Below, piece by piece: positions 9,740 to 19,440 of a stretch of 52,600 nt of DNA; position 1 is the first letter of the stretch, and every line of letters starts with the position of its first letter. Below the pieces are notes generated by a model. The model saw only the letters and a list, made by a program, of their open reading frames with translations. It was not told the origin of the DNA and made no database searches. Origin of the DNA: an uncultured Collinsella sp. (GTDB taxonomy: Bacteria; Actinomycetota; Coriobacteriia; Coriobacteriales; Coriobacteriaceae); contig URXE01000005.1 in the NCBI GenBank assembly GCA_900551815.1, forward strand, positions 1 to 52,600. Reading direction: 5' to 3'. Both the position numbers and the translations under genes were made by a program.

Positions 9740-9766
9740 GGCGCTCAGCGCCGGAAAGGACCCATC

Positions 9767-10657
9767 ATGTTTTGTGGTCACTGTGGATACAATAATCCCA
9801 ATACCAGCAAGTTTTGCTTAAAGTGCGGCTCGGAGCTTGCCAAGTACATGCCCGGTGGTGCTTCTGCTGCCGCCGCGGCGACGCTTCGTACCCCTGCCCA
9901 GCAGCAGCGGCCCGCACAGGCCGGCATGGGCGGACAGCGTCCTGGCGCAGCCGCGATGCCGCAGGCGGCCCGCCCCGGCATGGCTCCTATGGGCCAACCT
10001 GCGATGCCTCAGGCCGGTCGCCCCGTTGCCGGTGCCTATCCTCAGCAGCCGGCTCAGCGTCCTGCACGCGCCTCGCACAACCGTCCGTCCAATATTCCGG
10101 ATGCTGGTCCTGCCGTGCGCCCCGGTTCGCATCCCGTTGCGGCTCCCTCTGCCGCTCCTGCTGGCGCCAACGGCAACGTGGTGATTCCCCGCGGCCCCGT
10201 GGCCGGCGCTAACCAGCCGGCTGGCGCCTACAGCCAACCCAACGCGGTTTACAACCGCCCCAGCACGGGCGTGACGGTGCTCGACGAGCTTATGGCGTCT
10301 TCGGATCATCCGTCGTCCTCCGAGCTGCCGCGCATTGCCTCCGATGTGCCCCGCTCTGCCTATGGCCCGCGCATGGCGCTTGTTCGTGAGCGCGGCACCC
10401 GCTACGAGATCACTGAGTTCCCCGCCACGGTGGGCAAGGGCTCGGCGGCAAACGTCCGCATCGAGGGCAACACGGCTATCTCGCGCGTGCACCTGCTGGT
10501 GCGCTACACGGGCCAGTGCTTTGCCGTGGAGGACAAGAACTCCACCAACGGCACGTGCATCAACGGTAATCGTTTGGAGCCCGGCGAGCTCGTCAAGCTC
10601 AAGAACGGCGATAAGCTCAAGATGGGCAATGAGGTCTTTACGGTCGAGATTCGTTAA
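9767..10657 (+). CDS. Zinc-ribbon and FHA domain protein
   Basis: This 296-residue soluble protein has an N-terminal zinc ribbon (MFCGHCGYNN then FCLKCGSEL), about 150 residues of Pro/Ala/Gln-rich linker and a C-terminal FHA domain (about residues 205-296). The FHA landmarks are TVGKGSAANVRI, ISRVH and NSTNGTCINGNRL. It lies 27 bases after the previous gene with a GGAAAGGA site, so the two are probably cotranscribed. The FHA fold predicts binding to pThr proteins made by the kinase at 1305. The Thr-repeat protein at 3066 and the DPGETVVTLD protein at 13214-15574 are the obvious candidate ligands (inference). Confidence 0.9.
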   Translation: MFCGHCGYNNPNTSKFCLKCGSELAKYMPGGASAAAAATLRTPAQQQRPAQAGMGGQRPGAAAMPQAARPGMAPMGQPAMPQAGRPVAGAYPQQPAQRPARASHNRPSNIPDAGPAVRPGSHPVAAPSAAPAGANGNVVIPRGPVAGANQPAGAYSQPNAVYNRPSTGVTVLDELMASSDHPSSSELPRIASDVPRSAYGPRMALVRERGTRYEITEFPATVGKGSAANVRIEGNTAISRVHLLVRYTGQCFAVEDKNSTNGTCINGNRLEPGELVKLKNGDKLKMGNEVFTVEIR

Positions 10658-10696
10658 CAGATAACGGTCTGTACCAGGCAAAACGTTGTAGACGAG

Positions 10697-10730
10697 CGAC
10701 GGCAGGTAAAAAACTTGCCGTCGCTTTCCA
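10697..10730 (+). terminator. Rho-independent terminator
   Basis: The perfect 9-base arms GCGACGGCA and TGCCGTCGC enclose an A-rich loop and are followed by TTT. It ends the transcript of the FHA/zinc-ribbon gene. Confidence 0.75.
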
Positions 10731-10731
10731 T

Positions 10732-10748
10732 GTTGCGCAACAACTTTC
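10732..10748 (+). promoter_or_regulatory. Candidate operator TGTTGCGCAACAACTTT
   Basis: The palindromic core GTTGCGCAAC lies about 100 bases before the ATG at 10838. The same 17 bases occur, in the same orientation relative to the gene, upstream of the minus-strand zinc-ribbon gene (15638-15654). The 11-base core recurs before the gene at 11921. This looks like a shared regulator site; the regulator is not in the window. Confidence 0.5.
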
Positions 10749-10837
10749 GTGTTTTTGGACGGATGATTCTAACTGTCAAAGGTGAACGAGCGGACGCGGT
10801 ATCGAGCCCGGCCGCTCCCTTAAGAAAGGGGAATGTT

Positions 10838-11746
10838 ATGTTCTGTCCTCATTGTGGAGCCCAGCAGCCCGATGGCGCCGTCTTCTGCGGTAACTGCGGT
10901 CAGTCTATGGTTGGTGCTTCTTCTGCGCCTCAGGCAGCTCCTGCCCGTCAGACTCCGGCTCCGCAGCAGCCTTTTGCCGCGCCCGCACCTGCACCTGCAC
11001 CCGCCAAGCATCATGGGTTCGGCAGCTCCGGTTCCAACTTCCAGGGTACACTGTCGGCGGCGACGGGCTTTGGCAAGCGCTCCCTCGCCATGCTTGGCGG
11101 CGCCGTGGCATCGTTCGTCTGCATGTTCCAGCCGTGGGTCTCGCTGCCGTTTGCCGACAAGGGCCTCGACTATGCCCTGCAGCAGGCTGCGAGCGGCTCG
11201 AGCACCGCTATGATCGAGCAGCAGCTGGGCGGCGCCTTCAAGGCATTCATCAACACCTCGTTCGATATGCCGCACGTCTTTAGCCTTTCCGGTAGCCTGC
11301 GTGGTATCGCATCGGCGGCCAATACCTATATTACGCAGATGTCGAGCTATGCCGATCTTCCGGCACTGCAGCAGGCTCAGAGCGCTGTGGGCTCCATTAA
11401 TCTGGCGGCCAACGTCCTTACCATCTTCTTTGTGCTGTGGATTGCCTGCCTGGCTGCACTGATTGCCGGCGTCGTCCTCAAGTTTGTCAAGAAGAACGAC
11501 GTCGTTCTGATCGCCGCTTTTGGCGCCACTGCCGCCATTTCGCTGGTCTGCGTGATCGCGTCCTTTGTCGTTAATGGTCAGATCGAGAGCAACCTGGTTT
11601 CGGCTTTTACCTCGATGGGTAGCAGCAGCACGGCCGGAATCATCGCGTCCATCAAGCCGTTTATCCAGCCTGCATTCGGCGCCATCCTCACGCTCATCTT
11701 TTCGGCTGCCGGCCTGGTGTGCTCCTTTGTCCTCAAGGAGGACTAA
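10838..11746 (+). CDS. Zinc-ribbon protein with several membrane segments
   Basis: The ATG at 10838 (302 residues) is chosen because AAGAAAGGGG precedes it and because MFCPHCGAQQPDG matches the start of the neighbouring zinc-ribbon proteins; an upstream in-frame extension lacks such support. The ribbon (residues 2-24) is followed by a Pro/Ala linker. Hydrophobic segments lie at about residues 87-105, 193-215, 222-242 and 275-297 (for example VLTIFFVLWIACLAALIAGVVL), which suggests four membrane passes. The loop between the first two holds a Gln/Ala/Ser-rich region. I recognise no catalytic motif. It stands between two terminators and so is probably its own transcript. Confidence 0.8.
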   Translation: MFCPHCGAQQPDGAVFCGNCGQSMVGASSAPQAAPARQTPAPQQPFAAPAPAPAPAKHHGFGSSGSNFQGTLSAATGFGKRSLAMLGGAVASFVCMFQPWVSLPFADKGLDYALQQAASGSSTAMIEQQLGGAFKAFINTSFDMPHVFSLSGSLRGIASAANTYITQMSSYADLPALQQAQSAVGSINLAANVLTIFFVLWIACLAALIAGVVLKFVKKNDVVLIAAFGATAAISLVCVIASFVVNGQIESNLVSAFTSMGSSSTAGIIASIKPFIQPAFGAILTLIFSAAGLVCSFVLKED

Positions 11747-11804
11747 TTTCGTCGATACGCCTGCTGGCGGGCTAGACTCGGCCCCGTTTACAGGAGACTA
11801 TCGT

Positions 11805-11835
11805 AGGCCCTGCGGATCTTCCGCGGGGCCTTTTG
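11805..11835 (+). terminator. Rho-independent terminator
   Basis: The arms AGGCCCTGCGG and CCGCGGGGCCT are followed by TTTTG, after the multi-pass zinc-ribbon gene. Confidence 0.8.
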
Positions 11836-11850
11836 CTATGGCGTGGCAAT

Positions 11851-11861
11851 TGTTGCGCAAC
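11851..11861 (+). promoter_or_regulatory. Candidate operator TGTTGCGCAAC
   Basis: This is the second copy of the palindromic core, about 60 bases before the ATG at 11921. A TACACT at about 11883 could serve as the -10 box, which would place the palindrome over or just upstream of the -35 region. Confidence 0.45.
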
Positions 11862-11920
11862 GTTGCTGCCGGGGCGCGGGTTACACTCTGAGATAAGGAT
11901 TTGTAGTAAGGGAGAACCTT

Positions 11921-13135
11921 ATGTTTTGCACTAAATGCGGTTCGTACGTACCCGACGGCCAGCACTTTTGCATCAGCTGCGGCGCCCCTATGGAGGAGTT
12001 TGGGCCCGCTGATGCTGCTCCGGCACAGCCGACGTACCAGCAGCCCGGTCAGACGCAGCAGGGCTATGGGCAGACGGCTTCTGTAACGGGCGCCAGCGAC
12101 TTGCCGCCCTATATGCCGCCGGTCGACGTGCCGGGTGTCTACGACATGGGTACAGGCGGTCCTGGTCCGCAGCGGCCCAAGAAGAACGGCAAGAAGGCTG
12201 CACTGATTACGGTTGGTGTGCTGGCGGCTATCCTTGCGGGTGGCGGCGCCGGCTACTACTTTGGCGTGTATCGCCCACAGCAGGCCGAGATTGAGCGTAT
12301 CGAAAAGAAGAAGGAAGAAGAGGCCGTCAAGCACTCCAAGCACCCGGTGCGCATCACGGCGACCGGCATGCAGTGGGATACCGATACCGGCGCCACCAAG
12401 CTGCCGGTGCACGTGACGGGAACCGACGTTGACGGCAAGGACGTGGATACGGTCTTTTATGTCGATAGCGAGGGCAACGGCATCAAGCTCATGCAGGGCA
12501 ACTACAGCCTTGCAGTGGCCGCGTCGCCCTTGGGTGCCGATGGCGAGATTTGGGACGTACCCAACGTTTCGGTGAGCATTAAACTGGGCGACGCGCTCAA
12601 AAAGGACGAGAAGCTCGACCTGCGCGAGAATGCCAAGTTTGAGCTCGGCGATCCGATCAATGCCGTGGATGTTGAGCCCGGCGAGATCACCATGGCGCAG
12701 AATTACGCGCGCCAGGGTGGCTGCGACGACAAGGACGAGGCCGATCGTCTGGCGGGCTTGGCTTCTTCGGCGCGCAACGGCGCGGTCGCGAGCTATAACG
12801 CGGCCGTCTCGGAGGCGAGCCGCAAGAGCCGCACCTACGACGGCGACGTGTTTACGTTCGAGGTTCCCGATGACTGGGGGAGTGACTGGGACGTCAAGAC
12901 CTCACAGGGCACGTACAGTGGCGTCAAGAACGGTTTGTGGGTCGATTACACGATTGTCCACGATGGCTACACGGTGGGAACGCTGATGATCTCCAACCAC
13001 TTCAGCTCGGGGTTTAACACGATCGGGAAGACGAACAACGTGGGTAAATCGACCAATCTGTGGCTCGGATCGTACGATTCGCTTTCGGGCGACTCCGATT
13101 GGGAGTACATCATCGATTCGATCTACATTAAATAG
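11921..13135 (+). CDS. Zinc-ribbon, single-pass membrane protein
   Basis: This 404-residue protein opens with a zinc ribbon (MFCTKCGSYVPDGQHFCISCG), a Gln/Pro-rich linker and one membrane segment at about residues 90-112 (ALITVGVLAAILAGGGAGYYFGV). A Lys/Glu-rich coil follows directly. The C-terminal 270 residues are predicted extracytoplasmic and have no motif I can name. They split into a beta-rich part with strands such as HPVRITATG and VDTVFYVDSEGNG, and a second part near the end with FTFEVPDDWGSDW. The start follows AAGGGAGAACC. It belongs to the same architectural set as the genes at 8126 and 13214. Confidence 0.8.
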   Translation: MFCTKCGSYVPDGQHFCISCGAPMEEFGPADAAPAQPTYQQPGQTQQGYGQTASVTGASDLPPYMPPVDVPGVYDMGTGGPGPQRPKKNGKKAALITVGVLAAILAGGGAGYYFGVYRPQQAEIERIEKKKEEEAVKHSKHPVRITATGMQWDTDTGATKLPVHVTGTDVDGKDVDTVFYVDSEGNGIKLMQGNYSLAVAASPLGADGEIWDVPNVSVSIKLGDALKKDEKLDLRENAKFELGDPINAVDVEPGEITMAQNYARQGGCDDKDEADRLAGLASSARNGAVASYNAAVSEASRKSRTYDGDVFTFEVPDDWGSDWDVKTSQGTYSGVKNGLWVDYTIVHDGYTVGTLMISNHFSSGFNTIGKTNNVGKSTNLWLGSYDSLSGDSDWEYIIDSIYIK

Positions 13136-13146
13136 TTTCGCTTACA

Positions 13147-13188
13147 AGAAGTGCCCCGTTTCCCTGGTGGAAACGGGGCACTTCTTTG
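13147..13188. terminator. Bidirectional terminator between convergent genes
   Basis: A perfect 17-base stem starting AGAAGTGCCCCG has a five-base loop and T-runs usable in both directions. It lies between the stop at 13135 and the minus-strand stop at 13214. Confidence 0.9.
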
Positions 13189-13213
13189 TGCAATGAGACT
13201 GTGGCGCTCGGCG

Positions 13214-15574
13214 TTACTCGTCGACGTCGGTGAACTCGGTGGGCGGGACGGAGTCCGTGGAGTCGTCGTAGCTATCGTCGTAGTCGCTGGAATCGTCGTA
13301 GCTGTCGTCGTAGTCGGAGTCGTAGTCATCGTCGGAGTCATCGTGGCTGCTCGACTTGCTGGAGCTACTCGACTTGCTCGACTTTTTGCTGGAGCTCGAC
13401 TTGCTGCTGGACAAGTCGGTCGACTTGCTGCTGTTCGCATCAGCATCGGTATCGGTGCCGCTGATCTTGGTGGTGAGCGCCATGAGTGTTTGCTCGACGG
13501 TATCGACCGTGTTGTTGAGGTTGAGCTTGGAGGTGTCGATGGCGCCCTCTGGGGCAGAGGCGTCCTGGTCCTCCAGGTTGTCGCTGTAGCCCTTGATGAG
13601 GAAGGCGCTCTGGTAGTTGAAGTCGTCGCCGTGGAGCTCGCCCTCAGCGGCCTTAAACTCAGTGCCGTCGTAGGTGAAATACTTGTACTCGGCATCGTCG
13701 TCAACGAGCACGGCCGTGTCGTCGGACATGAGCTGGGTCAGATAGACGTGATCGCTCGAGTCGCCGATCATGGTCTTAAAGGTTACAAAGACATAGCCGC
13801 CGTTGGACGCCTCCGGTGAGCCGCTGTAGAGATTGACGACCTTCTTGCCGTTGTAGCCCCACACGTCGAGGACGTAGTCGCCGTTCGAAAGGCGCGCCTT
13901 CTTGTTGAAGGACTTTGCCTTGGTCTTGGAGTGGACGGTTACGAGTTCCTCGAGGCCGTCGCCGTTAAAGTCGACGAGCTGGGCAAATTGGACGCCGCTA
14001 ATCTGGTAGTCGCTCGTGCCGGTCGAGACAAGCTCGGGCTCGCCGTACTTCTTGATCAGGCTGTTGAGCTTGCTCTTGTAAGCCGTGCAGGCCGCCTTGT
14101 ACGTCGCGTCGTCAATCGTGGCGGGCGCGGTGGTGTTCGTGGTGTCCTTGGACGTGTCGGTCTTCTTGTCGGACTTGCTGGGCTTGGAGCTGCTCGTGCT
14201 GTCGTTCGACGTGCTGGAATCGTCCTCGGTCGTGGAGTCGTCCTTGCTGGCGTCGTCCTTGGAGGTCGTGTCCGAGGAACTGCCGTTGTCCGTGCTGGTA
14301 GAGGTGTCGTCGTCCTTCTTGGGAGTGTTGACGGTCACGCTCTCGGCAGGCTTCTCGGCGCTGGTGTCGTCCTTCTTAACCACGGTGGTGTTGAAGTTTT
14401 GGACCGTATTGCCCTTGGTGTCCTCGATCTTGCAGCTGTAGTCGCCGGGCTTGACCTTGCCAAAGTCGCCGATCGTAAAGCCGTCGTCGCCCTTGACCTT
14501 AATCTTGTAGCTCTTGCCGCCGTTCTTGGGCGTGAGGGTCGCGGTGTAGCTGTGGATCACGCGGTCCTTCTTTTTGGGCAGGACCTTGGTGTCGACCGTG
14601 CACACGACGGCGTCCTGGCTGCCCGAGGTGATCTCGACGGCGTTGGCGTTGGGCGTGAGCAGTAGGATGGCTGCCACGGCGGCGCCGGCGGCGACCAGAC
14701 CAAGGCCCGCGAAGACCGGCCAGCGGCGCTTCTTTTGCTGCGGCTGCTGGGGCATGGGCATCTGCGGTTGGGGCTGGGGCTGCGGAATAGGCGCCGCCTG
14801 CATGGTGGCGTCGGTCATCTGCTGCTGCGGCAGGTCGACGACGGTGGCACCAGCCGTGGGGTGTGCCACGCCGAGCGACTCCATGGCCTCGGCGGTCGCC
14901 TGGGCATCCTCGTCGAACTCGGCGATGGTAGTGGGGTCGTCGTTGACGTTGACGAGCGTGGTGGGGTCGTCGGCGGCGGCCGCGGGCTCGGCTGCATCGT
15001 CGCCGGGGAAAGAGACGGCGACGGCTGCGTTGTCGTCGGTCTCGAAGATCTCGTTGGCCTCGGCGGCGTCAACGGGCGCGGCGTCGTCGATGACGACGGG
15101 CTCGGCGGCCGGCTCGGGGTCGGCTGCGGGCTGCGACTCGGTGGTTTGCTCGTCCGAGGGCTCAGCCGCGGGCTCAACGGCATCGAGCGTGACAACCGTC
15201 TCGCCGGGGTCGGTCTGATCAGCTTGTGGCTCGGCAGTGTCTGTTGGGGCGTCCGACTCCGGGTCTGCGGCGTCGAGGGTCACCACGGTCTCGCCGGGGT
15301 CCGCATCGACGGAGTCCAGCGTGACGACCGTCTCGCCGGGGTCGGTGACGGTCTCGGGTGCAGGTGCGGGCTCGGACGTCGGCTCAACGGCATCGAGCGT
15401 AACGACGGTCTCGCCCGGATCAACGGCGGACGTCTCGGCGGGTGCAGGTTCGGCAGTCCGTGTCTCGGTGGGCGCCGGAGCCTGGGTTGCTGTCTTGGGC
15501 GCTACGGACGCTCCGCAATTGGTGCAAAAGCGCGCGTCGTCAGGCAGCTTCGTTCCGCATTGCGTGCAAAACAT
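13214..15574 (-). CDS. Zinc-ribbon membrane protein with DPGETVVTLD repeats
   Basis: The ATG at 15574 (786 residues) is supported by AAGGGAG upstream and by the zinc-ribbon start MFCTQCGTKLPDDARFCTNCG. Next comes a very acidic segment of about 250 residues. It contains four copies of DPGETVVTLD (residues 52-61, 78-87, 92-101 and 122-131) and later Thr motifs such as DDPTTLVNV and DDPTTIAEF. A membrane segment (VFAGLGLVAAGAAVAAILLL) lies at about residues 288-308. Outside it are a small beta domain, a Ser/Thr/Lys linker, a domain of about 200 residues with FNGDGLEELVTV, and a Ser/Lys then Asp/Tyr low-complexity tail. The repeated Thr motifs suggest another kinase substrate or FHA ligand. It faces the rest of the island across a shared terminator. 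Confidence 0.82.
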   Translation of the reverse strand: MFCTQCGTKLPDDARFCTNCGASVAPKTATQAPAPTETRTAEPAPAETSAVDPGETVVTLDAVEPTSEPAPAPETVTDPGETVVTLDSVDADPGETVVTLDAADPESDAPTDTAEPQADQTDPGETVVTLDAVEPAAEPSDEQTTESQPAADPEPAAEPVVIDDAAPVDAAEANEIFETDDNAAVAVSFPGDDAAEPAAAADDPTTLVNVNDDPTTIAEFDEDAQATAEAMESLGVAHPTAGATVVDLPQQQMTDATMQAAPIPQPQPQPQMPMPQQPQQKKRRWPVFAGLGLVAAGAAVAAILLLTPNANAVEITSGSQDAVVCTVDTKVLPKKKDRVIHSYTATLTPKNGGKSYKIKVKGDDGFTIGDFGKVKPGDYSCKIEDTKGNTVQNFNTTVVKKDDTSAEKPAESVTVNTPKKDDDTSTSTDNGSSSDTTSKDDASKDDSTTEDDSSTSNDSTSSSKPSKSDKKTDTSKDTTNTTAPATIDDATYKAACTAYKSKLNSLIKKYGEPELVSTGTSDYQISGVQFAQLVDFNGDGLEELVTVHSKTKAKSFNKKARLSNGDYVLDVWGYNGKKVVNLYSGSPEASNGGYVFVTFKTMIGDSSDHVYLTQLMSDDTAVLVDDDAEYKYFTYDGTEFKAAEGELHGDDFNYQSAFLIKGYSDNLEDQDASAPEGAIDTSKLNLNNTVDTVEQTLMALTTKISGTDTDADANSSKSTDLSSSKSSSSKKSSKSSSSSKSSSHDDSDDDYDSDYDDSYDDSSDYDDSYDDSTDSVPPTEFTDVDE

Positions 15575-15637
15575 AAGGTGAGCTCCCTTCTTTTGATGGT
15601 TCTTGCGTTCGAATCTATGGTACCTGCGGTATAGGAC

Positions 15638-15654
15638 AAAGTTGTTGCGCAACA
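15638..15654 (-). promoter_or_regulatory. Candidate operator, third copy
   Basis: On the minus strand this reads TGTTGCGCAACAACTTT, identical over 17 bases to 10732-10748, about 65 bases before the ATG at 15574. A weak promoter (TTGTCC, 16 bases, TAGATT on the minus strand) would start just after it. Confidence 0.5.
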
Positions 15655-15708
15655 CTGCGAAAAACCTTGCGACGGCGCCAATAGTGATGTTCGTGTGTAC
15701 GGACTTCG

Positions 15709-16245
15709 TCTCAATCTGTAACACCTGGGCGGGATTTCAGCCTCTACCTGTTACAGATCGAGATAGTTCTCCGCCCAACACATCAAACATCTCAATCTGT
15801 AACAGTAGGGACCCGTTTTGCTCAGTAGATGTTACAGATCGAGATGTTGTCCGAAGGGGGATTCTTCGGTCTCAATCTGTAACATCTAGGCCGGGAATCG
15901 ACCTCTACCTGTTACAGATTTAGATGTTTTGGATGGGACCGACAGTATGTCTCAATCTGTAACATCTGGACGCAGATTCAGCCTACAGATGTTACAGATC
16001 GAGATGTTGTTCAAGGGGCTGATCGTATGTCTCAATCTGTAACATCTACAGCTCAATTTGCTCGATAACTGTTACAGATTAAGACATTGTGTCCTGGGAT
16101 AGCGGTTTGTCTCAATCTGTAACAGTAAGGACTGATTTTGCCGAGTAACTGTTACAGATTGAGACGTTTGTGAGCTGTGCCGACCGTTTGTCTCGGTCTG
16201 TAACATCTGAGACCCGATTTGCCCCGTAACTGTTACAGATTGAGA
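15709..16245. repeat. Array of 14 alternating inverted 15-base repeats, 40-base period
   Basis: Seven forward copies of TCTCAATCTGTAACA start at 15709, 15790, 15870, 15950, 16030, 16110 and 16191. Seven reverse copies, of the type TGTTACAGATTGAGA, start exactly 40 bases after each. The gap from a reverse copy to the next forward copy start is 40 or 41 bases. Spacers are 25-26 bases. Those inside forward-reverse pairs are loosely alike (a GATTT-GCC core), and those between pairs vary more. The array lies between divergent genes and holds no convincing reading frame. Each neighbouring pair can form a hairpin of 15 or more bases. It could be a multi-site protein-binding region, a structured RNA or a REP/BIME-like cluster. 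Confidence 0.92.
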
Positions 16246-16528
16246 TGTTGCTTGGCGGGGGAGTCTCTGCGCGATCCCAGACCCCGTCATCTGTGGTTTA
16301 CGTGGGGGCATACGGAGTACGGGTATACTAACCGGCGGCGAATCTGCTCCATCGCTTAGAGCTGCTGCGTCTGGACGGCGCGTGATAGGGCTGCCAAAGC
16401 GATCGCCAGCGTGCTGAGCAACGTCCTCTCTGTGCGCACCTGTTTTTGTATGTATTAGCGCACTACCAAGCACGCTCGCGCGGCCGCATGCCGTGCCCAT
16501 AATGCGTGCAGATAAGGAACAACAACAT
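16246..16528 (+). promoter_or_regulatory. Leader region of the DEAD-box helicase gene
   Basis: No gene is seen here. A good -10 box TATACT lies at 16324-16329, although no clear -35 is placed 16-18 bases before it. If it is used, the transcript has an untranslated leader of about 190 bases. Long leaders are common in cold-inducible helicase genes, but no cold-shock element is recognised here. Confidence 0.3.
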
Positions 16529-18784
<2,256 letters not shown>

Positions 18785-18816
18785 CATACGCGTCGCACGC
18801 TAGAGCGAGGCGAACT

Positions 18817-18850
18817 AAGGGCCCCGAGCAACTACGCTCGGGGCCCTTTT
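18817..18850 (+). terminator. Rho-independent terminator
   Basis: The perfect arms GGGCCCCGAG and CTCGGGGCCC have an eight-base loop and a TTTT tail, 32 bases after the helicase stop. Confidence 0.9.
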
Positions 18851-19290
18851 GTTTGCCGCATCCGACCGTTGGTCCGGTGTGATTTGCTCAGGAATGCACC
18901 TGGAGGATGCTGAAGGCCTGTTTTCAGCTATGCGGAAATGGGTCCCATGGGGTGCACCGTGCATTTTTTGGAGTATTCTGCAGATCGAGTTGCCTGCATA
19001 CGATTCGACGTCGCCAGCGGTGGCCTTCGGATATCCCTAGCGAGTGTTTTGAGTCAGACTTTTCCGTTTTCCGGTGCAAAGGTGTGTCATTCTCGTTATA
19101 GCGGAACCCAAAATGATGCAGCGCCCTACAGTTTTGCCCGCTCGCGGCGGTGTTGGCACGAGCGCGTTGCAGAATACTCCGTTTTTTGCACGGTCCGGGA
19201 TGGGGTACCTCAGGAGAACACAGCGGTATCACGTAAATATATGCAATCTGTAACGGAAATTATGCAAATCGATGAGGCAGACAGCATAGT
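18851..19290. other. Gene-poor interval
   Basis: No gene is supported here; an open frame across 18938-19357 lacks a ribosome site and runs into the palindromic element. Composition is more A/T-rich than the neighbouring genes. One isolated CAATCTGTAAC at 19244-19254 matches the core of the 15709-16245 array. Confidence 0.5.
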
Positions 19291-19292
19291 TT

Positions 19293-19352
19293 GGTGCAAA
19301 GGGGTCAGGTTAATCTGCACCAGGTTGGTGGAAACAAACCTGACCCCTTTGC
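19293..19352. repeat. REP-like palindromic element, copy A
   Basis: The outer arms GCAAAGGGGTCAGGTT (19296-19311) and AACCTGACCCCTTTGC (19337-19352) are perfect 16-base complements. The loop holds a smaller CACCA/TGGTG hairpin. A close relative lies at 20216-20278. Such GGGGTCAGGTT palindromes resemble the REP sequences mobilised by IS200-like REP-associated transposases; no such transposase is in the window. Confidence 0.85.
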
Positions 19353-19440
19353 GCTAAACCGGGGTGTCCCCGCGCGCCGTATACTCTGTCTAAGCATGCG
19401 GGCGGCTTGGTGTGTTACCAAGCGTAGGGGAGGATGTTCG

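Noticed and set aside
1..15574. Type VII secretion locus
   Set aside because: FHA and Ser/Thr kinase domains occur near such systems, but no FtsK/SpoIIIE-type ATPase, WXG100 protein or EccD-like membrane protein is present here.
15603..15923. Short frames inside the repeat array
   Set aside because: The codons come from the 40-base repeats; the product would be a repeat artefact.
15709..16245. CRISPR array
   Set aside because: The repeats are only 15 bases, alternate in orientation, and the spacers inside pairs resemble each other. No cas gene is in the window.
18938..19357. 139-codon plus-strand frame
   Set aside because: No ribosome site, no family likeness, and it runs through palindromic element A.
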